A stretch of DNA of 64,000 nucleotides, from positions 62,001 to 126,000 of the forward strand of contig JAJFFH010000011.1 in assembly GCA_021776735.1 (NCBI GenBank). The letters run 5' to 3'. The notes beneath the pieces are model-generated. The model saw only the letters and a program-made list of their open reading frames with translations. It made no database searches and was not told where the DNA came from. The stretch is from Planctomycetota bacterium (lineage in GTDB: Bacteria > Planctomycetota > PLA2). Each line of letters starts with the position of its first letter. The first letter of the stretch is position 1. A program made the translations under genes and the position numbers. This document shows positions 32,995 to 39,844 of this stretch, piece after piece.

Positions 32995-34172
32995 GCGACT
33001 GTTTCGCCGCCCTCGCGCAGGTCCTTGACCTTGACGGTGCCGTCCGCCCATTCGTCGGGACCGACGAGGAACACGCGCGTTGCACCGGCCTGTTCCGCTA
33101 GCTTGAACGCCTTGCCGACTTTGATCGGCGCAAACGGCGCCTCCGCGCGTTGGCCGCCGTCGCGCAAGCGGCGCACGACCTGCCGCGCCGGCCCGAGCAT
33201 GTCCGCGCCGATCGGGACCACCAGTGCGTCGAGACGCGCCGGGGCCGCCGGAAGCAGTTTCAGATCCTTGAGCAGGTCGCCCAGGACGACATCGCCCATG
33301 CCGAATCCGAGCGCGGGCAGCGACGGTCCGCCGAGCTTCTCAACGAGGTTGTCGTACCGTCCGCCACCGGCGATCGCGCGCTCGCTCAAGCCGCGATCGA
33401 AGATCTCGAAGACAAAGCCCGTGTAGTAGTCGAGTCCGCGCACGATGTGGCGGTCGAGTTCGACGAACTCGCGGACCCCGAAGTCCTCGCAAGCGGCGAA
33501 GAACTCTCCGAGATGGGCATCGCCGTCCGTTTGCTCCGTCAGCCAGGCTTGCAGTTCCCCCACCGCCGCCGTGCCCAGCGCTCCCGCAGCGTTCTCCGCG
33601 GTCAGGGCACCCTTGTCGATAAGGCGCAGGACCTTCTCGTTATCGGCGCAGTCGAGCTCCGCGAGTTTTTGATCGACCGCGGCACGGTGGTTCACGCGCA
33701 CGTAGACGTGCTCGGAGGTCAGCCCGAGACGGCGCAGCGCGTCGAGCGCGACGGATACGACCTCGGCATCGGCACCGACCTCGGCCGCGCCGATCACATC
33801 GACGTTGAACTGCAGGTGCTCCTTGAGGCGGCCGCGCTGCTGGCGCTGGTAGCGAAAGAGCTGCGGTACGGCGTACCACTTGATCGGCTTTTTGAGCGAT
33901 TGCCCGTGCGTCGCGACGAGCCGGCCGATCGTCGGCGTCAGCTCGGCGCGCAGGGCGACTTCGCGGCCGCCCTTGTCGTTGAACGCGTACAGTTCGCCCG
34001 CGATCGCGTCGCCCGACTTGGCCTTGAACAGGTCCAGTGATTCGAGCGGCGGGCCGTCGACTTCCAAGAACCCGGCGCCGCGGGCGGAGGCGTGCCACGC
34101 CTGCTCGATGTGGCGGCGCACCGCCATGTCGGCCGGAAGGAAGTCGCGGAAACCCGGCAGTGCTCGAAACAC
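32976..34172 (-). CDS. hisS: Histidyl-tRNA synthetase
   Basis: Class II synthetase charging tRNA-His, 398 residues, slightly short. Motif 2 region F-R-Y-Q-R-Q-Q-R-G-R-L-K-E-H-L-Q-F-N-V-D, the E-L-T-P-T block, the histidine-specific L-D-Y-Y-T-G-F-V-F-E and A-G-G-G-R-Y-D-N-L are all present, followed by a C-terminal anticodon-binding domain (V-V-P-I-G onward). GTG start at 34172, seven bases after TACGAT. Residues E-Q-T-D-G-D-A at about 213-219 are encoded by a dispersed-motif copy in the helical insertion region. The 3' end overlaps the convergent EboE-like gene by 19 bases. Confidence 0.95.
   Translation of the reverse strand: MFRALPGFRDFLPADMAVRRHIEQAWHASARGAGFLEVDGPPLESLDLFKAKSGDAIAGELYAFNDKGGREVALRAELTPTIGRLVATHGQSLKKPIKWYAVPQLFRYQRQQRGRLKEHLQFNVDVIGAAEVGADAEVVSVALDALRRLGLTSEHVYVRVNHRAAVDQKLAELDCADNEKVLRLIDKGALTAENAAGALGTAAVGELQAWLTEQTDGDAHLGEFFAACEDFGVREFVELDRHIVRGLDYYTGFVFEIFDRGLSERAIAGGGRYDNLVEKLGGPSLPALGFGMGDVVLGDLLKDLKLLPAAPARLDALVVPIGADMLGPARQVVRRLRDGGQRAEAPFAPIKVGKAFKLAEQAGATRVFLVGPDEWADGTVKVKDLREGGETVAYFAEL
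33519..33528 (-). repeat. Dispersed GGACGGCGAT motif, copy 13
   Basis: Sense, in hisS; encodes T-D-G-D-A. Confidence 0.85.
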
Positions 34173-34179
34173 CCCGGGT

Positions 34180-34185
34180 ATCGTA
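34180..34185 (-). promoter_or_regulatory. -10-like box (TACGAT) for hisS
   Basis: Ends seven bases before the GTG start; predicted leaderless. Confidence 0.45.
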
Positions 34186-34197
34186 ACGGTCCCGTAC

Positions 34198-34230
34198 GAA
34201 AATCGCCTTTCGGCGCTTTTTCGCTAGAGG
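34198..34230. repeat. Small intergenic hairpin repeat, copy 3
   Basis: GAAAATCGCC and GGCGCTTTTTC around TTTC, followed by GCTAGAG. Lies upstream of hisS. Confidence 0.5.
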
Positions 34231-34281
34231 CTGCCGGGCGGACGCGCCGCCGCCCGGCAAGTATGAACTATGAACCGCTCG

Positions 34282-34842
34282 CTATGCCTCGCGGCGGCGG
34301 CGGCGCAGCGTGGCTCCACCGGCCAGGATCACCGCGACCAAGGCAAACGTCGAGGGCTCCGGAACCGGATCGACGTTGCCGTTCAAAACGACCGAGTGCA
34401 GCGCGAACGAGTCCGGCGGCGTTCTGCCGTTGATCTGGATTGCGAGCATGTGGCCGGGTGCGAGCCGGATGTCGAAGCGGTCGAAGTTGACCCGGCGCGG
34501 CCCGAGGGTCGGCGGAAGGTTTCGGGCTCCGACCTGCACGCCGCTATGGAGCAGTCTCACACGCGTGCCCGGCAGCGTGAGCGTGATGCGGGCCAAGGAG
34601 AACTGCAGGCCCGTGACGGGACCGAAATCGGAGAAGGTCAGGATCAGGGTCTCGTCGGGTCCGGTGCTATCGACCGTCAGCAGGTCGATCGGCAGGCCGA
34701 GGAGTTCGTTTACCCGGTCGCCGCCCGGGTCGCCGCCCCGGCGCGGCGGGAGTATCGAGGGAGTCGTAACGCCCCGCCAAGAGACGCCGAGTCCGCCGGG
34801 ATGCTGCGTGACGACGGTTTCGAGGATCTCACTCCACATCAA
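34282..34842 (-). CDS. PEP-CTERM sorting-signal protein, apparently without signal peptide
   Basis: 186 codons ending in a textbook PEP-CTERM tail: V-P-E-P-S-T-F-A-L, a hydrophobic helix A-V-I-L-A-G-G-A, and a basic R-R-R-R-R-E-A end. Such tails direct secreted proteins to an exosortase. The body is beta-rich with no known domain. The frame opens at a TTG/ATG (34842/34839) just after a TAG, and the first 40 residues have no hydrophobic core, so the secretion signal is missing. Either the N-terminus has been lost and this is a remnant, or the real start is altered by a frameshift. No exosortase gene is in the window. Confidence 0.6.
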   Translation of the reverse strand: MMWSEILETVVTQHPGGLGVSWRGVTTPSILPPRRGGDPGGDRVNELLGLPIDLLTVDSTGPDETLILTFSDFGPVTGLQFSLARITLTLPGTRVRLLHSGVQVGARNLPPTLGPRRVNFDRFDIRLAPGHMLAIQINGRTPPDSFALHSVVLNGNVDPVPEPSTFALVAVILAGGATLRRRRREA

Positions 34843-34849
34843 AGGGGCT

Positions 34850-34865
34850 CCGCAGCCCCGACCAA
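34850..34865. terminator. Short GC hairpin upstream of the PEP-CTERM frame
   Basis: GGGGCT and AGCCCC around a four-base loop. It lies directly before the PEP-CTERM gene and has no T-run; its role is uncertain. Confidence 0.25.
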
Positions 34866-34968
34866 GAACCTAAAACTCACCGAACAGCGTGCCCATCGCC
34901 GCGATCACCCTCAAGAAGAATTCCCCGTGAAAAGGATCCCTGTCAAGAAGGATCGCCGGGTCCAAAGC

Positions 34969-34978
34969 ATCGCCGTCC
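34969..34978 (-). repeat. Dispersed GGACGGCGAT motif, copy 14
   Basis: Intergenic, about 30 bases beyond the terminator of the actin-like gene. Confidence 0.85.
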
Positions 34979-35007
34979 GTCGGCTCTTCTCGTTGGATCC
35001 GGCCACG

Positions 35008-35038
35008 AAAAAAGCGGGAGGGCAAAAGCCCCCCCGCT
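35008..35038 (-). terminator. Rho-independent terminator of the actin-like gene
   Basis: An 11-base stem (35013-35023 with 35028-35038, one mismatch) around AAAA. On the minus strand it is followed by six T residues. Confidence 0.85.
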
Positions 35039-35060
35039 GGTGTGGAGTGTTGCGAGAATT

Positions 35061-36200
35061 CTAGTTCTCGGCGAGCGCCGCGGCGATCAGGCAGCCACGC
35101 ACGACCGAGGACAGCGGGTCCTCGGCGCGGCGGACGCCGGCGATCTGCAGCGGGAAGTCGACTTTCTGGAGCTCTTCGGCGAAGACCTCGACGAAGCCGC
35201 CGACCAGGCTCGTGCCGCCGGCCACAACGACCTCGACGGGCTCGGTGAACTGCGGGACGTCGCGAGCGAGCTGGAAGCGCTGCTTCAGGTTCTGCAGCAC
35301 ATAGCTGATGAGGTTGCGGTAGTACAGGACCACCGCCTCCTCCTCGCGGTTGCGCGGCGCCATCAGATCGACGTCGCTCTCCTTGAGGGCGGTCGCGCGG
35401 GTCCGGGAGATGCCCATGACCTTCGCGACGTGGCGGTCGATCCAGTCGCCGCCGCGGGCGACCGAGAACTTCACGGTCGGAATCGTCTTGTACGCGACGC
35501 AGACATTGAACATGCCGCCGCCGCACGAGACACCGATGCCGGTGAATTCGTGGTCCGCGAGCTCGCTGTACACGATCGCATGGGCCTCGTTCATCGCCTT
35601 CGGGGTGTAGCCCAGCTTCTTGATGATGCCGGTGCAGATGCCCTCGTGGTAGACGGTGTCGTTCTCCTTGTCGATCGAGGGCGCGGGAATGCAGAAGTAG
35701 ACGGGCTCGCCTTCGACGCGCGGGGCGCCGAGAAGGCGCTCGATGATGAACTTCATCATCGGAATCGCGTCCTGCTCGTTCGGCGAGAGGAAGCCGTCGG
35801 CCATCGGGCGCCGCACTTCCTGGCCGAACATGTTGGCGAGGTTGAACGAAGCGTCGCCGAGCACGTACAGCTTGTCGCGGAACGACACGTACGGCACGTT
35901 GAGCTGCGTAAGCATGTCCCGGTTGCCGGAAAACTCGGCGGGGATCTCAAGGAACGCATTCCGCTCGCGCTTGACGACAATCTCGCCGTTCCCGTCCTGG
36001 GTCGCGCCCAGCAGGTTGGCGGTACCGACATCGAGCCCGCGGCCCAACGCCTGCGCACCCGCGGTGGGAGTCGCCTTCGTGGGGGTCGAAGCGGGAGCAG
36101 CGGCCTGCTGCTTCTGCTGTTGCGGTGCCTGTTCCTGACTCTCCGCGTTGCCGCCGGAAGTCGGGCTGTTGAAACGAATGGTGGTTGTATCTCCGGACAT
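35061..36200 (-). CDS. Divergent bacterial actin-like ATPase, second copy besides MreB
   Basis: 379 residues with an actin/Hsp70-type ATPase core: phosphate-1 G-L-D-V-G-T-A-N-L-L, phosphate-2 G-I-G-V-S-C-G-G-G-M-F-N-V, and an adenosine motif V-V-V-A-G-G-T-S-L-V-G-G-F. The first 50 or so residues are a Gln/Pro/Ala-rich disordered tail not found in MreB. The core is far from MreB, FtsA or DnaK and may be closer to ParM/Alp-type filaments. The ATG at 36200 has a GGGAGAG site. It lies 95 bases downstream of a gene for a 540-residue coiled-coil protein on the same strand, so the pair may form a filament and its partner. It ends at a strong terminator. Confidence 0.82.
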   Translation of the reverse strand: MSGDTTTIRFNSPTSGGNAESQEQAPQQQKQQAAAPASTPTKATPTAGAQALGRGLDVGTANLLGATQDGNGEIVVKRERNAFLEIPAEFSGNRDMLTQLNVPYVSFRDKLYVLGDASFNLANMFGQEVRRPMADGFLSPNEQDAIPMMKFIIERLLGAPRVEGEPVYFCIPAPSIDKENDTVYHEGICTGIIKKLGYTPKAMNEAHAIVYSELADHEFTGIGVSCGGGMFNVCVAYKTIPTVKFSVARGGDWIDRHVAKVMGISRTRATALKESDVDLMAPRNREEEAVVLYYRNLISYVLQNLKQRFQLARDVPQFTEPVEVVVAGGTSLVGGFVEVFAEELQKVDFPLQIAGVRRAEDPLSSVVRGCLIAAALAEN

Positions 36201-36295
36201 CGCTTGAATCTCTCCCCGGGGGACCCGCACGGGGTTTCCCGCGTCGTAGACCTCCTATCGACCGCGACGCGGCCGACGCCTTAGTGCCTTGTTAT

Positions 36296-37918
36296 CTAAT
36301 CCGTGTTTTCGCTCGCCTCACGAACCGCCTTGAGGCGTTCCATGCTGGCGTTGATCTTGTCTTTGGCCGCACCCGACATCGCGGCGGGTTCCGCCGCGGC
36401 GCCATGATGCTTGCCCTCGGCCGCCGTGGTCGGCGTGTCGTTCAGCTCTCCGTCGAAGTTGCTGTCGGAGTTGTTGCCGTCGGGATTGCCGTCCGCGTCG
36501 CCGAGGAGATCGTCGATGAGGCTCTCGGCCTCCGCATTGTCTTCCTCTTCCTGCGGCGCAGGCGTTCCCGTGCGCAGGGCCTTCAGGGCCTCCAGATGCC
36601 CGGAAATGCCGCCGCCGGCGGACGTTCGCGTCTCGACCTCGAGTTCGTCCATGTTGCTGGACATGACGTCGTCGCCCAGGTCGAAGAGGCTGTCGATGAG
36701 CACGTCCGTCGCTTCGACCTGCACGTCGATGGGCTTGGCGGTCGCCAGCTCCATCGCCTTCGTGATCTTGTCGAGGGACGCGTCCAGCGACTCGCTGAAC
36801 TTCGCTTCCAGGGCATCGCCGCTCACCGAGTCGCGGTCGGAAATCTGCGAGACGAGCGAGTTCAGGGTCTCTTCGTTGACCGTACCGCTCTTCTCTTCCA
36901 TGCGCGTGAGGAAACCCCTCATCTCGTCCATCTCGCCGCGCATCGCTGCCACGGCGTCGGACTCGCCCGCCTTCTCGCGCGCTGCCGCGAGCTCCGCCTT
37001 GAGCTGGTCGCGCTCGACGATGACGCGCTGCAGTTCCTTGTCGTAGTTCTCGATCGTCGTGCGTGTGTTCTGCAGGCGCGTGTCGAGCTTGTGGATGATG
37101 CGTTCGGCCTTCGAGAGCTTGCCCGCTGCCTCGTCGGCGCGCGTTCGCGACTCGCTCGCATCGGACTCGAGGCTCTCCGCCCGAGCCGTAGCCGACGCCC
37201 GGCCCTCGGTCGCGTCGCCGAGCTGCGCCTGCAGCTCCTCGATGCGCGCCTGCGCCCCCTTGATGGCCTGCTCCTGACGGCCGGCCAGTTCGCCGCGCTC
37301 GCCCTCGAGGCGGGCGACCAGGTCGCGCTGTTCGGCGTGCAGCTCGGCGAGGCGAGCATCGAAATCGGCCTTTTGGCGCGCCTCACGCTCGGCCGCGTTG
37401 CGGCGGTCTTCCTCGAGGGTGCGCTCGAGCCGCTCCTTGTCGGCGGCGATGCGACCGCTCTCATCCGTCGTGTTGCGCGCCTTCTCGGACAGCTCCTGCA
37501 CGCGGGCCTGGTACTCGGCCAGCATCTTGCCTTCGCGGGCGGCCTGCTCCGAACGCAGCTCTTCGATCTGCGCGCGAAGCGACTCGCGCTCGGCATTGAC
37601 CTTTTGGGCCCTCTCGCGCCATTCGGCGACGAGTTGCTTCTGCTCACCGATCAGCGCATCCGAGTCCGTCTGCATCTTGAGCACGCGGTCGAACTGGTCC
37701 TTCGTCTCGTCCACGATGCGATCGCGATCCCGCTTGCTGACCGCTCCGACCTCGCGGTCGATGATGTCGGCGACGATCGCCTTGATGATCTGCATCACCT
37801 TCTCGCCGGAGACGACCCGAACGTGCTTCTTGCCCTGGGCCCGGAGGTCTTCCAGCGAGCGACGCTCGGTGTTTGCTTCGATAGCGGAACGGAGACTGTC
37901 CAAGGCCTTACGTCGCAT
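36296..37918 (-). CDS. Long coiled-coil protein, probable partner of the actin-like ATPase
   Basis: 540 residues from the ATG at 37918 (GGGGGG upstream). The N-terminal 60 residues are compact (V-M-Q-I-I-K-A-I-V-A-D-I-I-D-R). Residues about 70-340 are an almost unbroken heptad coiled coil rich in E, R, A and Q. A conserved-looking acidic/amphipathic region follows (V-L-I-D-S-L-F-D-L-G-D-D-V), and the tail (about 430-510) is Asn/Asp/Glu-rich and disordered before a last basic helix. There is no signal peptide or membrane segment, so it is cytoplasmic. It resembles myosin- or intermediate-filament-like bacterial coiled coils in composition only. It comes just before the actin-like gene, which suggests a two-part cytoskeletal system. 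Confidence 0.8.
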   Translation of the reverse strand: MRRKALDSLRSAIEANTERRSLEDLRAQGKKHVRVVSGEKVMQIIKAIVADIIDREVGAVSKRDRDRIVDETKDQFDRVLKMQTDSDALIGEQKQLVAEWRERAQKVNAERESLRAQIEELRSEQAAREGKMLAEYQARVQELSEKARNTTDESGRIAADKERLERTLEEDRRNAAEREARQKADFDARLAELHAEQRDLVARLEGERGELAGRQEQAIKGAQARIEELQAQLGDATEGRASATARAESLESDASESRTRADEAAGKLSKAERIIHKLDTRLQNTRTTIENYDKELQRVIVERDQLKAELAAAREKAGESDAVAAMRGEMDEMRGFLTRMEEKSGTVNEETLNSLVSQISDRDSVSGDALEAKFSESLDASLDKITKAMELATAKPIDVQVEATDVLIDSLFDLGDDVMSSNMDELEVETRTSAGGGISGHLEALKALRTGTPAPQEEEDNAEAESLIDDLLGDADGNPDGNNSDSNFDGELNDTPTTAAEGKHHGAAAEPAAMSGAAKDKINASMERLKAVREASENTD

Positions 37919-37995
37919 GCCCCCCTTTTCGGCCCAAAGGGGACTCCGGCTTTCGGGCAACGTTCGACGCGGCGTCTCAAGACGCAACACTCCCT

Positions 37996-38030
37996 CGAAA
38001 TCCCGCTTGGCGGGCTTTCGCTAGCGGGGC
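37996..38030. repeat. Small intergenic hairpin repeat, copy 4
   Basis: GAAATCCCGC and GCGGGCTTTC (stem around TTG) followed by GCTAGCGGGGCGG, the same tail as the copy at 49761. Confidence 0.55.
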
Positions 38031-38131
38031 GGACGGTTCCTCCGGTGGTGAACGACGGCCGGCCCGAGTCGAGCTACCGCCGAGCCAGCGAACGGAGGCG
38101 AGCCATGAAGCGGCACCTGAAAACAGCGTAC

Positions 38132-38141
38132 AGACGGCGAT
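38132..38141 (+). repeat. Dispersed motif, copy 15 (variant AGACGGCGAT)
   Basis: Left arm of the hairpin; the first core base is A instead of G. Confidence 0.7.
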
Positions 38142-38152
38142 ATCCTCGAAAA

Positions 38153-38162
38153 ATCGCCGTCC
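38153..38162 (-). repeat. Dispersed GGACGGCGAT motif, copy 16
   Basis: Right arm of the hairpin; extended form AGCACACGGACGGCGAT. Confidence 0.85.
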
Positions 38163-38294
38163 GTGTGCTTTCTGTCCGGAGTCATCCGCCAAGAAACACG
38201 CCAAAACGCGGCCGGGAGCGCTTGCACGTTCGACGCGGCGTCCACGCGCCTTCGTAACGGCTTGGCGAAGCCAAGACGCACCCGCCGTACTGCC

Positions 38295-38819
38295 CTAGCC
38301 TCCGTACTGGTTGCGCGGCGGCTTTTGCTGGTAGGACTTCGGCGGCTGATTGATCACGTCGATCGGGAAGAACCCGGCAAGGTATCGCACGCCGGATTGC
38401 TGGGTCACGATGCCGATCGGCTGGCCGGTTTCGTCGACGACCGGAAGGTGACGGTACGCCCCGACCGACATCTTGTGCAGGGCGAACCCGATGGTGTCCT
38501 CAAGCGTCAGGCACTCCGGGCCGTTCGTCATGACCTCGGTGATCTTGGTGGCGTCGGGCGGGGCGCCCGCGGCGACGACGCGCAGGAGCAGGTCGCGTTC
38601 GGTGAAGATGCCGGTAACCGCTCCGTCCTCGACGACCAGGGCGCATCCGCAACGTCGCTGTTGCATCGCGGCCACGGCATCGGCGACGGTGGAATCCGTC
38701 CCGATGACGGCGGCCGGTGTCGGATTCAGGACGCGCAACGGATCGTTTAGAAAGCTGCCGTCGATCTCGGCGCGCTCGGCGTAGCGTCGTTCCTCCTCGC
38801 GCTTTTCGGCATCGCTCAT
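38295..38819 (-). CDS. Tandem CBS-domain protein
   Basis: 174 residues with two CBS motifs (about 30-145), the Bateman module that senses adenine nucleotides. Seen are A-V-I-G-T-D-S-T-V-A-D-A-V, V-V-E-D-G-A-V-T-G-I-F-T-E-R-D-L-L and H-L-P-V-V-D-E-T-G-Q-P-I-G-I-V-T. The ATG at 38819 overlaps the stop of the oxidoreductase beta gene (ATGA) and follows a GGAGGT site, so it is the third gene of that operon. Regulation of the oxidoreductase by cellular energy state is a fair inference; no catalytic domain is present. Confidence 0.88.
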   Translation of the reverse strand: MSDAEKREEERRYAERAEIDGSFLNDPLRVLNPTPAAVIGTDSTVADAVAAMQQRRCGCALVVEDGAVTGIFTERDLLLRVVAAGAPPDATKITEVMTNGPECLTLEDTIGFALHKMSVGAYRHLPVVDETGQPIGIVTQQSGVRYLAGFFPIDVINQPPKSYQQKPPRNQYGG

Positions 38820-39844
38820 TGCTTGACCTCCCAAGTGTCCCCGGAATGGAGCAGAGCCATCAGGTCGGGCTCGCCCTCGCTCTCGCGGGCGGCGCGGATC
38901 TGGCGCTCCATTGCGCTCTCGAGCGTCGGGTGCTCCTGCCGGCGAAAAATGCCCATCGGCGTCGGCAGGCCGTCGCCGCCCATGCGCGAGAGCATGTAGG
39001 CCAGCGCCGAATCCGTCTCGTCGTGCACGAGTGCGTCCGCGTCGCCCGCAGCCGCTGCGACCGGCTTGAAGCCGTCCATCCGGATGACTTTTTCGTCGTC
39101 CTTGCCGTACACGAGCGGCTTTTGGTGCTCGAGGTAAACGGCGTTCTCCTCGCGGTGGCCCCGTTCAGTGACGTCCTTGAAGGCACCGTCGTTGAAGATG
39201 ACGCAGTTTTGCAGGATCTGGATGAACGCGCTGCCCTTGTGCGCCGCCGCGGCGAGCATGACCTCGCGCAGGTGGGTGTTGAACACGTCGGCGGTCCGCG
39301 CCACGAACGTCGCCTCGGCGGCGAGCGCGATCGAAATCGGATTGACCGGCCGGTCCACCGAACCCAGCGGTGTCGTCCCGGTCCGCTTGCCGTACTCCGA
39401 CGTCGGCGAGGTCTGGCCCTTTGTCAGGCCGTAGATGCGGTTGTCGAAGCACAGGATCTTGATATCGACGTTGCGGCGCAGCGCGTGCAGCAGGTGGTTG
39501 CCGCCGATCGACAGCATGTCGCCGTCGCCGCCGACGACCCAGACCGACAGTTTGGGGTTCGCCACCTTGACGCCCGTCGCCAGCGCGGGCGCACGCCCGT
39601 GGATCGTGTGAAACCCGTAGCTATCGATGTAGTAGGGAAAGCGCGCCGCGCAGCCGATGCCGGAGATGACGACCACGTCTTCCTTCGGCACTCCAAGCTC
39701 GGCGAACACGTGCTGCATGGAGTTCAGGATCGCGTAGTCACCGCAACCCGGGCACCAGCGCACCTGTTGGTCGCTGACGAAGTCCTTCTTGGTCAGCGCG
39801 GCGGCCTTCTTGAGGGGAGGGGAGGGCGGCGTGGCAGGGTTCAC
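38816..39844 (-). CDS. korB: 2-oxoacid:ferredoxin oxidoreductase, beta subunit
   Basis: Thiamine-diphosphate subunit, 342 residues. It holds the W-C-P-G-C-G-D-Y motif at the start, I-S-G-I-G-C-A-A-R-F-P and H-G-R-A-P-A-L-A-T-G, the TPP motif G-G-D-G-D-M-L-S-I-G, and I-Y-G-L-T-K-G-Q-T-S-P-T-S. With the alpha-gamma subunit it oxidatively decarboxylates a 2-oxoacid (2-oxoglutarate is likeliest for this type) and reduces ferredoxin. The GTG at 39844 overlaps the alpha stop (GTGA). No separate delta (ferredoxin-like) subunit is present, as expected for the two-subunit class. Confidence 0.92.
   Translation of the reverse strand: MNPATPPSPPLKKAAALTKKDFVSDQQVRWCPGCGDYAILNSMQHVFAELGVPKEDVVVISGIGCAARFPYYIDSYGFHTIHGRAPALATGVKVANPKLSVWVVGGDGDMLSIGGNHLLHALRRNVDIKILCFDNRIYGLTKGQTSPTSEYGKRTGTTPLGSVDRPVNPISIALAAEATFVARTADVFNTHLREVMLAAAAHKGSAFIQILQNCVIFNDGAFKDVTERGHREENAVYLEHQKPLVYGKDDEKVIRMDGFKPVAAAAGDADALVHDETDSALAYMLSRMGGDGLPTPMGIFRRQEHPTLESAMERQIRAARESEGEPDLMALLHSGDTWEVKQ

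Larger units (their letters stand above)
38125..38169 (-). terminator. Inverted pair of dispersed motifs forming a terminator-like hairpin
   Basis: Arms 38125-38141 and 38153-38169 match at 14 of 17 positions around an 11-base loop. On the minus strand the stem is followed by TGTTTTC. It would end the korA-korB-CBS transcript. Confidence 0.6.
37919..38294. other. Intergenic region between the CBS gene and the coiled-coil gene
   Basis: 376 bases without a supported gene. Contains a small hairpin repeat (37996-38030) and an inverted pair of dispersed motifs (38125-38169). The remainder shows nothing recognisable. Confidence 0.6.
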
